This document shows positions 43,296-53,655 of a DNA stretch of 64,000 nt, in pieces. The stretch spans positions 26,576 through 90,575 of the forward strand of contig CAIVQB010000115.1 of NCBI GenBank assembly GCA_903907925.1, in the 5' to 3' direction. The translations under genes and the position numbers were made by a program. Every line of letters starts with the position of its first letter. Position 1 is the stretch's first letter. This DNA comes from an uncultured Verrucomicrobiota bacterium. GTDB lineage: Bacteria; Verrucomicrobiota; Verrucomicrobiia; Limisphaerales; UBA9464. The notes beneath the pieces are model-generated. The model saw nothing but the letters and a program-made list of their open reading frames with translations, was not told the origin of the DNA and made no database searches.

Positions 43296-43970
43296 GTGCG
43301 CATTTCCGTCGTCATACCGACCCTTAACGAGGCGCTGGAGCTGCCGGAGACACTCGCCCGGTTGCGAAGCTTGAGCGCGGTGTCGGAGGTGATTGTGTCG
43401 GACGGCGGCAGCGCAGATGGCACGGTGGAATTGGCCCGGACGGCGGGAGCCCGGATCGTCGTTGCGCCCCGGGGACGCGGACATCAACTGCGAATTGGGG
43501 CTGCGGCGGCCGCGGGTGAGGTGATCCTCCTGTTGCACGCCGACACCTGGATGCCGTTCGGCGGTGATGCCGCGTTGATCCAGGTGCTGGCGAAACCCGG
43601 GGTCGTGGCGGGTGCGTTTCTGAAGCGGTTTCGCGACGGTCATTGGTTGATGTCCGGTTCCCGGCTGAAATGTCGGATCCGGATGTCCGCCCTCCAATTC
43701 GCCTATGGGGATCAGGCCTTGTTTGTCCGGCGCGATATTCTGGAGAAAATTGGCGGAATTCCGGCGGTGCCCTTGATGGAGGAACACGAACTGTGTCGAC
43801 GGCTGCGGGCTCATGGCCGACTGGAGTTGGCGGCGGCCACGGTGTTGACCTCCGCGCGACGGTTCCGCGAACGCGGGGTTCTCCGGACCTATGCCCGCAT
43901 GATCTCGATTGAGATTCGGTGGCGGCTGGGGGCTTCGCCCGAGGCTCTGGCGTCGGTCTACCGGAGTTGA
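43296..43970 (+). CDS. Family 2 glycosyltransferase-like protein (TIGR04283 type)
   Basis: A 224-residue soluble GT-A fold protein of the subgroup often associated with sugar or hopanoid-type metabolism (TIGR04283). It begins VRISVVIPTLNEALELPETL at GTG 43296, then VIVSDGGSADGTVELA with the nucleotide-binding acidic motif. PRGRGHQLRIGAAAAAGEVILLLHADTWMP-type sequence contains the HAD metal-binding triplet. The C-terminal half carries YGDQALFVRRDILEKIGG and MEEHELCRRLRAHGR, which are family hallmarks. It follows the PfkB kinase by 22 bp and is probably co-transcribed. Substrate unknown. Confidence 0.88.
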   Translation: MRISVVIPTLNEALELPETLARLRSLSAVSEVIVSDGGSADGTVELARTAGARIVVAPRGRGHQLRIGAAAAAGEVILLLHADTWMPFGGDAALIQVLAKPGVVAGAFLKRFRDGHWLMSGSRLKCRIRMSALQFAYGDQALFVRRDILEKIGGIPAVPLMEEHELCRRLRAHGRLELAAATVLTSARRFRERGVLRTYARMISIEIRWRLGASPEALASVYRS

Positions 43971-44048
43971 GTAGCCGGCCGGCGCTCTTCCTCCGGATGA
44001 AATCCCGCTCGCCGGGAATATCGACCGCTGCTCTAGTGGGTGCGCGAT

Positions 44049-45026
44049 ATGAAATTCCGCGCTCTTTCCCCACGGTGGATATCGACCCGGCGATGGATTG
44101 CGATGGTCGTTTTACTGATGGCATCGCTGCTATCGAATGGCGTGGCGGCCGCTGCGGAAACGGCAACCCCTTCACCCCGGCCAGGTGCTGTTGCCCAAGC
44201 CGGCTTTGCGTCGGTGCCGGCGCTGCCCGGTACGGTGGTTCCGCCCCCGCCGGGTGCGCTTCAGGTCGTTGAAAATCCGAACGCGATCGCCTGGACCACC
44301 CAGAGCCAGCAGTACCAGGCCAAACCGGGCGAGATCGAAGCCAAGTTCCGATTCGGTCTCACCAATGTTTCCAAGGAGACGGTGACCATTGTCGGCGTCC
44401 ACACCAGTTGTGGCTGCACGGTAGCCCAATTGCCCAGCCAGCCCTGGTTGCTCGCTCCGGGCGATCACGGAGAGATCGGAGTCACCGTGGATCTCCGCGG
44501 CAAGATGGGAAATATCGTCAAGACTGCCACCGTCACCTCCTCCGTCGGAATGATCCAATTGATGGTCCAGATCGCCATTCCGAAGCCGGATCCCAAGTCG
44601 ATGACCGCGGAGGACAGGACCCGCAATCTTCAGGTCGCCCAGGTGGACCGCCAGGTTGTTTTCCGGGGTGACTGCGCGAACTGCCATGTGGTTCCGACCA
44701 TCGGCAAACTGGGCAAACAGCTCTACGACACCGCATGCGCCATCTGCCACGAAGGCGAGCACCGGGCGTCGATGGTGCCCAACCTCCGCGCCCTCAACAA
44801 ACCCACCGACCACGCCTACTGGACCCAGTGGATCACCGACGGCCGCGTCGGGTCGTTGATGCCGGCCTTTGCCGTCCGCAACGGCGGAATCCTCTCCGAT
44901 CTTCAGGTCCGCTCGTTGGCTGACTACCTGGCCGGAGATTTTGCCCTGGAGGCCCATTTGCCCGTCGCGCCGTCGGCCTCTGGATTTCCTGCCACCGAGG
45001 TTCCGGCAAAGCCGGCCGCACGGTGA
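44049..45026 (+). CDS. DUF1573 domain fused to a cytochrome c domain
   Basis: A 325-residue exported protein joining two modules. A signal segment covers about 15-38 (WIAMVVLLMASLLSNGVAAAA). DUF1573 lies at about 85-180 with its hallmark HTSCGCTVA (118-126) and a PGDHGEIGVTVDLRGKMG strand region. The C-terminal 120 residues are a class I cytochrome c-like domain. It has two CxxCH sequences, CANCH (209-213) and CAICH (230-234), and a probable axial Met271 in SLMPAF. Only the second CxxCH has the normal spacing to the rest of the domain. It should act in the periplasm in electron transfer, partner unknown. The start is ATG 44049, with GTG 44040 as an alternative. tmk overlaps its stop by four bases (GTGA). 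Confidence 0.85.
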   Translation: MKFRALSPRWISTRRWIAMVVLLMASLLSNGVAAAAETATPSPRPGAVAQAGFASVPALPGTVVPPPPGALQVVENPNAIAWTTQSQQYQAKPGEIEAKFRFGLTNVSKETVTIVGVHTSCGCTVAQLPSQPWLLAPGDHGEIGVTVDLRGKMGNIVKTATVTSSVGMIQLMVQIAIPKPDPKSMTAEDRTRNLQVAQVDRQVVFRGDCANCHVVPTIGKLGKQLYDTACAICHEGEHRASMVPNLRALNKPTDHAYWTQWITDGRVGSLMPAFAVRNGGILSDLQVRSLADYLAGDFALEAHLPVAPSASGFPATEVPAKPAAR

Positions 45027-45694
45027 ATCGCCACGGAATGAAAGGCCGATTGATCACCTTCGAAGGGGGTGAAGGCTGTGGCAAAAGCACGCAGATCCGC
45101 CTGCTGGCCGATCGGCTGAAATCGCTCTGCCATAAGGTCCGCGAAGTGCGGGAGCCCGGCGGAACTCCGTTGGGGGAAAAAATCCGCGATTTGCTCAAGC
45201 ACGATCCCGCGGGCCGGGGCATGGCTCCGGAGGCGGAACTGCTGTTGATGAATGCCAGTCGCGCCCAGTTGGTGCGCGAAGTCGTCCGTCCGGCGCTCGA
45301 TGCGGGTGAGATCGTGTTGTGCGACCGGTTTTTCGATTCGACGGTCGCCTATCAATCCGGAGGGCGCGGATTGTCCCGGGAATCCGTCGATGCGGTGATC
45401 GATCAGGCGGTCGGATCCACGCGGCCTGATCTGACGCTTCTGCTCTCGGTGAGCGGGGACGAGGCGCTTCGGCGGGTGGCGGCGCGGTCGGCAGCGGCAC
45501 CGGCGTTGGAGGATCGCTTCGAACAGGAAAAGCAGGCCTTCTTCGATCGGGTTGAAGCAGCCTATGCGGCGCTCGCCGCGGCGGAACCGGATCGGATCCG
45601 TGTCGTGGCGGCGGAAGGCGATCCGGCCGGGGTTGCCGAACGGGTCTGGCAGGTGGTCAAAGACGTTCTGCCGCCGATTTTAGGGCCTGCCTAA
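45023..45694 (+). CDS. tmk: Thymidylate kinase
   Basis: Thymidylate kinase phosphorylates dTMP to dTDP in the cytoplasm and is needed for DNA synthesis. The 223-residue protein has the P-loop FEGGEGCGKSTQ (residues 13-24), the DR(Y/F) motif VLCDRFFDSTVAYQSGGRGL, and a lid region near residues 147-165 (RRVAARSAAAPALEDRFEQE). The start is GTG 45023, giving a GTGA overlap with the DUF1573-cytochrome gene; the ATG at 45038 is the alternative. Its 3' end overlaps the end of the convergent MFS transporter gene by 15 bp, so no terminator separates the two. Confidence 0.94.
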   Translation: MNRHGMKGRLITFEGGEGCGKSTQIRLLADRLKSLCHKVREVREPGGTPLGEKIRDLLKHDPAGRGMAPEAELLLMNASRAQLVREVVRPALDAGEIVLCDRFFDSTVAYQSGGRGLSRESVDAVIDQAVGSTRPDLTLLLSVSGDEALRRVAARSAAAPALEDRFEQEKQAFFDRVEAAYAALAAAEPDRIRVVAAEGDPAGVAERVWQVVKDVLPPILGPA

Positions 45695-47086
45695 ACGGTC
45701 TTCGTGGGCCACACGACTGAGGCGGTGGAAGTAGAGGCAACTGGCGATCAGGCAGAGGGTTCCCACGCCGCACATGATCCAGGTGAACGCCTGAAAGAAC
45801 GCGAGCCGGGAGCTGTTTTTCCAGGCGATATCCTTGAAGAGTTGGACCGCCACCGAGCCGGTGTATCCGATGGCATCGGCGAGGTAGATGGCAAAGACAG
45901 CGGTTGCCGAGGCGCGGGTGGAGGCAATGGTGCGGTCGAACAACACCGAGTTGTAGGGCACGTAGGTCAGGTAGGCTCCCAACCCGGTGAGGGTCATCCA
46001 CCAAAAACCCGAGATCAGCTTCCATTGGAGCAGCAGGGTTGAACCTCCGAGCATCAAGGTTCCGACGATCATGACGCCATAGGTCGCCATCAACCCGCGG
46101 CGGTTATCCCGGACGAAATAGAGCAGCGCGAGGGCCGCCATAACGCCGAACATCACCATGGTCTCTGTCTGGCTGATGATGGCCTTGTTCTTCGCGGAGG
46201 GGTAGCCGAGGTCCTCCATGATCTCGACCTGGAAGTTGTCCCGGAAATCGCGGTAGGCGGTGAGGAACAGGTAGGCGATGCAGAGCATCACCATCCCGAA
46301 GAGAAACTCCTTCACAAACGCGAGTCGGTCGGCGCCCTTCATGGGAACCCGGCGGGTGCGTTCGGATTCATCCTGCGCGGAGGGGCGGGGCAATTGGTTC
46401 AACAGCCAGACCGAGGCCAGGAACATCGGAAGGAAATGCAGTCCGGTGATCGCCGGCATCCATCCCTCACTCACATGGCCCAACAGCCCGGCGATCCACG
46501 GACCGACCAACGGGATAACGGCCCAGGCGTTCGCGACCGAGCCTTCCATCATCCCGCGCCCCACGTCCTTGACAATGCCGCTGGAAACGATGAAGGAACA
46601 ACTTAAGCCCACGAGCAGGATGTCGGATGTCCTCCGGCCTTCCAGATACCAGACGACCAGACCCCACACCATTCCCAGCGGCAGGCCGTTGAAGAAGATG
46701 GGAATGATCTTCCAACCGTTGGGCACCCATCCGTAGGCCACCAGGGCGAGCTCGGCCCAAAGGATGAGGACCACCAGCGTGCTGGCCCGTCGGGCCGGGG
46801 AGATTTCCGAGCAGAACTTGATCCCGAGGTATTTGGAGAGCGCGTAGCCGATGATCTGGCTGATCACGATGGCCGTCTTGAGACCGATCGCGGTATCCCA
46901 AAGTGTTTCACCCGAGAATTTCGCCGCCGCGAACGGCTTGCGAAAGGCATACATCGAGAAGTAAGTGCTGAATGCCGCCACCACGGCGACGACGACAAAC
47001 ACCCCGGAAGGCGCGCGTTCCAACCAGGCGGTGAACCGGCCTGGACGGATGGAATTGGCGGCGGCGGATGCGGAGTTGGGAGTCAC
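45680..47086 (-). CDS. MFS-type membrane protein, DUF5690 family
   Basis: A 468-residue polytopic protein with about 12 hydrophobic segments, matching the DUF5690 branch of the major facilitator superfamily. Recognisable parts are FSTYFSMYAFRKPFAAAKF near residue 40, IISQIIGYALSKYLGIKFCSE near 95, SCSFIVSSGIVKDVGRGMM near 165, and ATYGVMIVGTLMLGG in the C-terminal half. The family is common in Bacteroidota and Verrucomicrobiota, and its substrate is not established. Its end overlaps tmk tail to tail by 15 bp. The GT4 gene lies 97 bp upstream on the same strand, separated by a region with a GCCGGGG/CCCCGGC hairpin (47092-47120). Confidence 0.87.
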   Translation of the reverse strand: MTPNSASAAANSIRPGRFTAWLERAPSGVFVVVAVVAAFSTYFSMYAFRKPFAAAKFSGETLWDTAIGLKTAIVISQIIGYALSKYLGIKFCSEISPARRASTLVVLILWAELALVAYGWVPNGWKIIPIFFNGLPLGMVWGLVVWYLEGRRTSDILLVGLSCSFIVSSGIVKDVGRGMMEGSVANAWAVIPLVGPWIAGLLGHVSEGWMPAITGLHFLPMFLASVWLLNQLPRPSAQDESERTRRVPMKGADRLAFVKEFLFGMVMLCIAYLFLTAYRDFRDNFQVEIMEDLGYPSAKNKAIISQTETMVMFGVMAALALLYFVRDNRRGLMATYGVMIVGTLMLGGSTLLLQWKLISGFWWMTLTGLGAYLTYVPYNSVLFDRTIASTRASATAVFAIYLADAIGYTGSVAVQLFKDIAWKNSSRLAFFQAFTWIMCGVGTLCLIASCLYFHRLSRVAHEDRLGRP

Positions 47087-47183
47087 GATGAGCCGGGGCC
47101 GAATGGAATGCGACCCCGGCCCATTGCCGCCGGCCGTGGTGACCGGGGCAAGCCGATTCCGAAGGTTGACTGAAAATTCGCGG

Positions 47184-48374
47184 TCACATCCCGCGCGGTT
47201 GGGTTCTGGTGGATCGCCGTGCCGGTGCCGCCAGGAGCCTCAGGTACAGCGCCGCCTGTTCGTTCACCAGACGTTCCACGCTGAACCGATCGGAGACAAA
47301 CGCCCGTCCACACTCACCCAGCCGATGACGCAGTTCGGGATCCAAGGCCAGCCGCTCAACCGCGGCGACGAGACCGGAAGAATCTCCGGGCCGGATCAGA
47401 AAGCCGGTTTCGCCGTCCAGGCAGACCTCGCCGGCACCGTCGCAATCATAGGCCACCACCGGCTTGCTGTTGGCCAACGCCTGCGGCAGGGCCCGGGGCA
47501 GTCCTTCCCGGGTCGAAAGATGGACAAGGGCATCCATGAGTCCGACATAGCGACAGACCTCGCCGGGCGGGACGAGTCCGGCGAACACAAACCGATCCGC
47601 TCTGCCGGTGTCCCGCGCGCGGGCCTCAAGGCGTTGCCTCCAGGGACCGTCACCAACGAACAGCAGTCGAAGATTGGGGATCCGCTGGAAGAGTTCGGGT
47701 GCGGCGTCGAAGAGATCATCGTGTCCCTTGAGATCGAACAGACGGGCAATTTTGCCGACGACGAAATCGTCGTCCTGGATTCCCAGCCGTTGTGCCAGGT
47801 TGGGATCACGTCGGGCCTCAACGAACGGTCGGAGATCGAAGCCGCTGAAGATGCGGGTGTAGTCGTCGGGTTGGCCGATGCCCGCGGCGAGATATTGACG
47901 TTTCATGGCATCGGCCACTACGACGAAATGATCGGTGCAGCGACCGGCCCAGCGTTCCGCCGCGGTGAAAACAGCGTTGGCCGCTGCGCCCTGAAACGCG
48001 CCGAAGCTCGGGCCGTGGATTCCGTGAACGATGCGGGGCACTCCGGCGACCTGCGCCGCCCGGCGTCCCAGGATTCCCGCTTTGCCGCTGTGAGTGTGGA
48101 CGAGATCGGGTTGTCGTTCCCGAAACAATCGGACCAGTTGGCGATAGGCGAGCCAATCGGACCACGGCCGGACCGCACGGATCAATTGCGGGACCACGGT
48201 CAGGCAACCGGCCGCCATCGCCACCGGTTCGAGCGATCCCTCGGCACCCCGGGTGGGACCGGAGACGAGGTTCACGGTGAACTCAGGCCGAGCCTGCAGG
48301 CCCAGCACCGTGGCGAGCGTGTTTTCCTGGGCGCCTCCGACGATCAGGCGGGTGATGACGTGGGTGACACGCAC
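47184..48374 (-). CDS. Glycosyltransferase family 4
   Basis: A 396-residue GT-B fold glycosyltransferase that would add a sugar to an envelope or exported glycan on the cytoplasmic side. The N-terminal domain begins MRVTHVITRLIVGGAQENTL, with the GGAQ donor-side loop, then DLVHTHSGKAGILGRRAA. The C-terminal domain has VGKIARLFDLKGHDDL, LLFVGDGPWRQRLEARA and the E-x7-E signature STREGLPRALPQALANSKPV followed by GAGEVCLDGETGFLI. Length is normal. It lies nine bases after the DUF2723/TPR gene, so the two are probably co-transcribed and may act in one glycan pathway. Confidence 0.92.
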   Translation of the reverse strand: MRVTHVITRLIVGGAQENTLATVLGLQARPEFTVNLVSGPTRGAEGSLEPVAMAAGCLTVVPQLIRAVRPWSDWLAYRQLVRLFRERQPDLVHTHSGKAGILGRRAAQVAGVPRIVHGIHGPSFGAFQGAAANAVFTAAERWAGRCTDHFVVVADAMKRQYLAAGIGQPDDYTRIFSGFDLRPFVEARRDPNLAQRLGIQDDDFVVGKIARLFDLKGHDDLFDAAPELFQRIPNLRLLFVGDGPWRQRLEARARDTGRADRFVFAGLVPPGEVCRYVGLMDALVHLSTREGLPRALPQALANSKPVVAYDCDGAGEVCLDGETGFLIRPGDSSGLVAAVERLALDPELRHRLGECGRAFVSDRFSVERLVNEQAALYLRLLAAPARRSTRTQPRGM

Positions 48375-48383
48375 GGCCCTGAT

Positions 48384-51209
48384 TCAGGGCGTGCGCGGCC
48401 CATTCTTCAACCGTTCCAGCCGGGATTTCACCTGGGCGTATTCAGCGGCGTCGGCGGGCGCCAGCTCCAGATAGCGCTGATAGTGGGTGATGGCGGTGGA
48501 CGTTTCGTTCTTCCGTTCCGCGATGGCACCCAGGGCGGCCTGGAAGGAGTCCCGATCCGGGTGACGGCGGACCAATTGCTCGTAGTCCTTGCGGGAATCA
48601 TCCAGCCGATTGAGCCGGAACAGGCAGTTGGCCCGTTCGATGCGGGCGAGCTCGTTCTCGGGTTCCTGCTTGAGGACGCGATCGAGCAGGACAAGCGATT
48701 CATCCAATCGATTCTGGCCGCTGAGGATCATCACCCGCCGCAGAAGAACGGTGACGTCATTCGGGCGGAGGCCCTGCCAGAGATCGATCATCTCCAGTGC
48801 CTGTTCGGTGCGACCGGTGCGGTTGTAGAGCTGGCTCAGGAGATCAAGCGGGCCGGGATCGATCGGGGCTGTGCGACGAGCCTCCATGAGCACCGTTTCG
48901 GCACCTGGGAGGTCATCGCTGGCCAGCAGTGCATTGGCCTCCAAACGGAGCAGGGTGCTGGATTCGTCCGGCTTGAGGCGGGAGTTGGACTTGAGCTTGC
49001 GTACGATTGCCAGGGCACGATCCGGCACCCCGGCGTCAATGCACGCACCGGCGTAGGCTGCGCCAATGGGTGTGGAGTCGGGTGTCAGTTGGTGGGCGCG
49101 GGCGAGCCGGATTAACGACGAACGAATGGAGGGTTCGGTCGAGGCCTGCAACGCCTTGCCGATGGTGAGAAGGAACTGGGGTTCGTCGATCGGGCCGTCC
49201 ATGGACAGCACGATGGGCGCAATCCTTCCCGCCAGCGGCTTGGTGGCGTCACTCGGAATGGGTTGGTGATTGCGGAGGGCGGCGTTGACCCGCTGATTGA
49301 CGGCGGCCGCGGCGTTGTCCGGATTGAACTGGAGGGCGGTGGCAAACAGGCGGCTGGCGGGTTCCAGTCGGCCGGATTCCTGAAGTTCGACACCGTTGGC
49401 ATTCGCCAGACGCGACCAGACCACGGCGAGTTCGTGCGGTCCGGGCAAACCAAAGGCCGTGATCGCGTGAATCGATGCGATCTCGGCCTCGTGTTGCTTC
49501 CAAAAGGTCTCGATCCCGGCCGCTTCCTGCTCCGACAACGGAGTCGTGTCCACCGCCTTCTTCCCGTAGGCCTTTAGCGCGAACATGGCACCGCCCGGCC
49601 TTTGTTCAAACGCCTCCGTCACGAAGGTGATGGCGGGATTGAGATAGAAGGCGCGGTGATCGACGGCGGCCTGGCGCAACATGCCGAGGAAGGACACGGC
49701 CACTCCCTGCTGAGCCGAGGCGAACGCCTCCATGCCCTGCCAGCGGCTGCCGTGGATCCGCAACAGTCGTTGCCGGTACCATGCCTCGGGAGCCATTGAG
49801 CTGTTGACCAACAGATGCGGAAAGGCCTCCCGGTTGCGATCCAGATAGGCGGTCAGGACACCGTAGAGCAGGGGGTCGTCGGATAGGACCAGGCAGGGAA
49901 CCTGGGGCAACGAGCCGGCCATGGCTTGAGCCAGTGACTCGAGTTGGGTTCCGTTTTGGACCTGGATTCTCGGCCAGTTCCGCACCAGCAGCGCCGTTGG
50001 CGTGGCCACGGCGATCAGGCACATCGCCAGCCACCCGAGCCGCGCCAGAGCCAGCACGCCGGAAGACGGACGATCCCAATTCCGTGAGGGCTGGGTTCCA
50101 CCCACAATCAAGAAGTACCCCATGAAGTAGCCCGCCCCCAGCGCCGCCGCGAAGTAGTAGGTTAAAAGCGGTATGCCACTGTAGACCGGATCCAAGTGGA
50201 TGAGTTCTCGCTGGCTGAATCCGCGATCGAACGCCATGAAGACGGCCATCCCGAGCCAGCCGATCTGGAGGAGGATGACCGCACCTTCGGAGAGAATTCG
50301 TTCGAGACTTGATGATGCCTTGGTGCCCGACCATCGGATTCCCACCAAGGCGAGCGGGAGGATATTCACCACCGCCAACAGAAGAAACCGACCCCGCGGC
50401 AGGCCCCTCAAAAAGTTGCGTTGAGCCGCAAGAACGCCCTTGATGATTTCCCAAGGCGAGTAGCCATGATCCGAGCTCATCAGGGAAACGGCCGGCATCA
50501 ACAGGTAGAAGAGCAACCCAATCGAACCCCACATTAGCAGGCGCAGGAGCAGAGCCGCGTTGAGGATCGAAAGTCCCCGAATCCAAGTCAGCGCCATCAG
50601 AAACAGAGGAAGGAAGGCAATCATCGCCCAGTTCTCGGGGATGCTGGCTCCGTAGATGAATGCCAGGCGCCACAGCCAGACTTCACGGAGCGAGGTCCGA
50701 TATTCGAGCAGGCACAGGACGCAAACGGCGAACAACATCAGGTCCAGCATCTCGCCGGTCTGCGCCGTGGCCTGTTCCCAAAAGGTCAACTGGAGGCCGA
50801 GCAGCAGGCTTGCGAAGGTCGGGGGGAGCCATGCGAGCTTGGAGTGGAGCAGCGGCTCCTCAGAATGCCCCCGAACGCGCTGAGCCCGGGTGCGGTCGTG
50901 CGGCAGAAGGGCGACGCAGCGGGCGAGGATTCCCACGCTGATCGCACCGAACAGGGCGGCCATGAAATTGGTGGCCACCGGGAAATGGGCGGCGGACACC
51001 ATCTTGAGCGGCAGGGTGGTCAGCCAGAGCAGGGGACGAGAGAAGGGCAGGAGACCATCCCAATGGGACAGTTCGGCGACGGTCGGGATGGACCCGACCC
51101 GCAGCCAGGGGTTCAAGGTGACCAGGTAGAGGACGAAAACGGCTCCGCCCAGCAGCCAGGGGAGTCGGCGCTGGGAAAAGGCCCGCGAAGCTGGCGTCGT
51201 GTCTTCCAT
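48384..51209 (-). CDS. DUF2723 membrane protein with C-terminal TPR repeats
   Basis: A 941-residue protein. The N-terminal half (about 15-430) is a multi-pass membrane region of the DUF2723 type, distantly related to protein O-mannosyltransferases. It opens LPWLLGGAVFVLYLVTLNPWLR and has an early acidic residue in the loop VGSIPTVAELSHWDG. A soluble linker of about 200 residues follows. The last 320 residues are tetratricopeptide repeats (NPDNAAAAVNQRVNAA, DPGPLDLLSQLYNRTGRTEQALEMI, NELARIERANCLFRLNRLDDS). The ATG at 51207-51209 is preferred over the TTG two codons upstream. Membrane glycosyltransferase activity is plausible but unproven. xylA ends 162 bp upstream, separated by a strong hairpin. 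Confidence 0.82.
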   Translation of the reverse strand: MEDTTPASRAFSQRRLPWLLGGAVFVLYLVTLNPWLRVGSIPTVAELSHWDGLLPFSRPLLWLTTLPLKMVSAAHFPVATNFMAALFGAISVGILARCVALLPHDRTRAQRVRGHSEEPLLHSKLAWLPPTFASLLLGLQLTFWEQATAQTGEMLDLMLFAVCVLCLLEYRTSLREVWLWRLAFIYGASIPENWAMIAFLPLFLMALTWIRGLSILNAALLLRLLMWGSIGLLFYLLMPAVSLMSSDHGYSPWEIIKGVLAAQRNFLRGLPRGRFLLLAVVNILPLALVGIRWSGTKASSSLERILSEGAVILLQIGWLGMAVFMAFDRGFSQRELIHLDPVYSGIPLLTYYFAAALGAGYFMGYFLIVGGTQPSRNWDRPSSGVLALARLGWLAMCLIAVATPTALLVRNWPRIQVQNGTQLESLAQAMAGSLPQVPCLVLSDDPLLYGVLTAYLDRNREAFPHLLVNSSMAPEAWYRQRLLRIHGSRWQGMEAFASAQQGVAVSFLGMLRQAAVDHRAFYLNPAITFVTEAFEQRPGGAMFALKAYGKKAVDTTPLSEQEAAGIETFWKQHEAEIASIHAITAFGLPGPHELAVVWSRLANANGVELQESGRLEPASRLFATALQFNPDNAAAAVNQRVNAALRNHQPIPSDATKPLAGRIAPIVLSMDGPIDEPQFLLTIGKALQASTEPSIRSSLIRLARAHQLTPDSTPIGAAYAGACIDAGVPDRALAIVRKLKSNSRLKPDESSTLLRLEANALLASDDLPGAETVLMEARRTAPIDPGPLDLLSQLYNRTGRTEQALEMIDLWQGLRPNDVTVLLRRVMILSGQNRLDESLVLLDRVLKQEPENELARIERANCLFRLNRLDDSRKDYEQLVRRHPDRDSFQAALGAIAERKNETSTAITHYQRYLELAPADAAEYAQVKSRLERLKNGPRTP

Positions 51210-51271
51210 AGTCAAGGGTCGCGGAAAGGTGGGGGACGCGGCGGTGCCAAGGCAAAGGATATTTGGATGTC

Positions 51272-51307
51272 AAACGGCCTGCCAGCGATGACGCCGGCAG
51301 GCCGTTT
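51272..51307 (-). terminator. Perfect 12-bp hairpin after xylA
   Basis: The bases 51272-51283 (AAACGGCCTGCC) and 51296-51307 are exact reverse complements with a 12-base loop, about 65 bp beyond the xylA stop on the minus strand. The arm-end AAA/TTT gives a short T stretch in the minus-strand transcript. It probably ends xylA transcription before the DUF2723 gene. Confidence 0.75.
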
Positions 51308-51370
51308 CAAGTCAGGGAATGTGGATTGGAACGGTCGGGGAAACACCCGGACCCGTACCGCTCCGCGTTC

Positions 51371-52696
<1,326 letters not shown>

Positions 52697-52848
52697 TGTG
52701 TCAAAATGCGAAGAGCGACGTTAGGGAACCGTGCCGGGGAAGGGAAGACCTGAAAACGTGAAAACGGGTGGACGGGAAGGGGGTTGGGCAAGTGGGTGAG
52801 TAGGCCAGTGAGCGATGGCGGCAGGGTTCTGGCGAGTCGAGGGCTAAA

Positions 52849-52890
52849 GGCCCGTTCCATACCAGCCTTGGGCACCGCCCAAGGTTCACG
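52849..52890. repeat. Dispersed intergenic repeat segment with hairpin
   Basis: The bases 52849-52874 match the reverse complement of 3769-3794 at 22 of 26 positions. Within it, CCTTGGGC at 52866-52873 pairs perfectly with 52877-52884 across a three-base loop. It abuts the 3' end of the SHOCT gene on the minus strand and could serve as its transcript end. The rest of the 195-bp gap to xylA (52697-52848) has repetitive G/T-rich text with no gene. Confidence 0.65.
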
Positions 52891-52891
52891 G

Positions 52892-53356
52892 TCAGGCCGC
52901 GCCTCTTTGAAACACCCGGAGGGTTGCCTCGATTTCCCGGGCATCGGATTTCCAGATGCCATTCATGAAGATCGGTTGACTACCCCCCGAGGTCTCGATG
53001 GTGATACTCGCGAGAAAGACGCCGTTGGTGACCTTGAACGAGGCCACTGAACGATAATTGATGTGTTCCGCGGTCGAACCGAACAGGGACCCTTTTCGGA
53101 ACAACATACCGTCCGACGCCAGGGTCAGCCGGTCGGGGAAAAAGAAGTTGCTGGCCGACCAGCGACTCGACTGGAAACACTTCTCCGGAATTCCGGACTC
53201 TGCCGGCAGGGTCGGATCCAGCCCCTCTCGAGACGCGGCCGATTCGGTGCCGCACCCTGAAATGAGCTTCCGTTTGGCCTCAGTGAATTCCTGATCGGTG
53301 AGATGCCCTTCCTGGTGAAGTTCGGAAAGCTTACGGAGTTCTTCGGTGAGGTTCAT
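52892..53356 (-). CDS. SHOCT and PH-like domain protein
   Basis: A 154-residue protein. The first 40 residues, EELRKLSELHQEGHLTDQEFTEAKRKLI, match the SHOCT short helical domain, often attached to other modules as an oligomerisation element. The remaining part, ASNFFFPDRLTLASDGMLFRKGS through YRSVASFKVTNGVFLASITIETSGG to an amphipathic final helix (DAREIEATLRVFQRG), has the strand pattern of a bacterial PH-like domain. No signal peptide is present. The ATG at 53354-53356 gives a clean SHOCT start; the frame is open further upstream. It is divergent from the ribosomal protein operon. Function unknown; such proteins may bind membranes or partners. Confidence 0.75.
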   Translation of the reverse strand: MNLTEELRKLSELHQEGHLTDQEFTEAKRKLISGCGTESAASREGLDPTLPAESGIPEKCFQSSRWSASNFFFPDRLTLASDGMLFRKGSLFGSTAEHINYRSVASFKVTNGVFLASITIETSGGSQPIFMNGIWKSDAREIEATLRVFQRGAA

Positions 53357-53541
53357 GTGTTGTCCGAATCCATGGCGTGGTTGGAGCACGCTGCGTGGCG
53401 GCGGCGGCTTTGGCAAGTCCTCGCCGCCAGGTGGTTCCTCCACTCGTTTTGTCCATACTCAACTCTCCCGCCTTTCCGCCTTTGGAGACTCACCCCACGG
53501 GCTGACGGGCGAGTGGGGCCCGAAAAAATGTAGAAAACCCT

Positions 53542-53570
53542 TTGACAAGGCGTCCTGATTTTGAGATTCC
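53542..53570 (+). promoter_or_regulatory. Probable sigma-70 promoter for the rplA-rpoC operon
   Basis: A perfect TTGACA at 53542-53547 is followed, after 17 bases, by GATTCC at 53565-53570, a weak -10 box. The stretch before it (AAAAAATGTAGAAAACCC) is A-rich, like an UP element. It lies about 95 bases ahead of rplA, the first gene of the operon. The strong -35 and position support it; the poor -10 lowers confidence. Confidence 0.5.
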
Positions 53571-53626
53571 TGAGCGCTCCTTCGGTCCCGGCCAGAAGTC
53601 GGAATCGAGAGGTGATCACATCCAGA

Positions 53627-53655
53627 GCGGGAGGGCTTCGGCCCGTTAGAACCGC
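53627..53655 (+). promoter_or_regulatory. Candidate L1-binding autoregulatory hairpin in the rplA leader
   Basis: GCGG (53627-53630) pairs with CCGC (53652-53655), and GGGC (53633-53636) pairs with GCCC (53641-53644) over a TTCG tetraloop. This leaves an asymmetric internal loop, GA on one side and seven bases on the other. It ends nine bases before the rplA ATG. Ribosomal protein L1 is known to repress its own operon by binding a helix-asymmetric loop-helix site. Whether this one is bound is inference. Confidence 0.4.
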
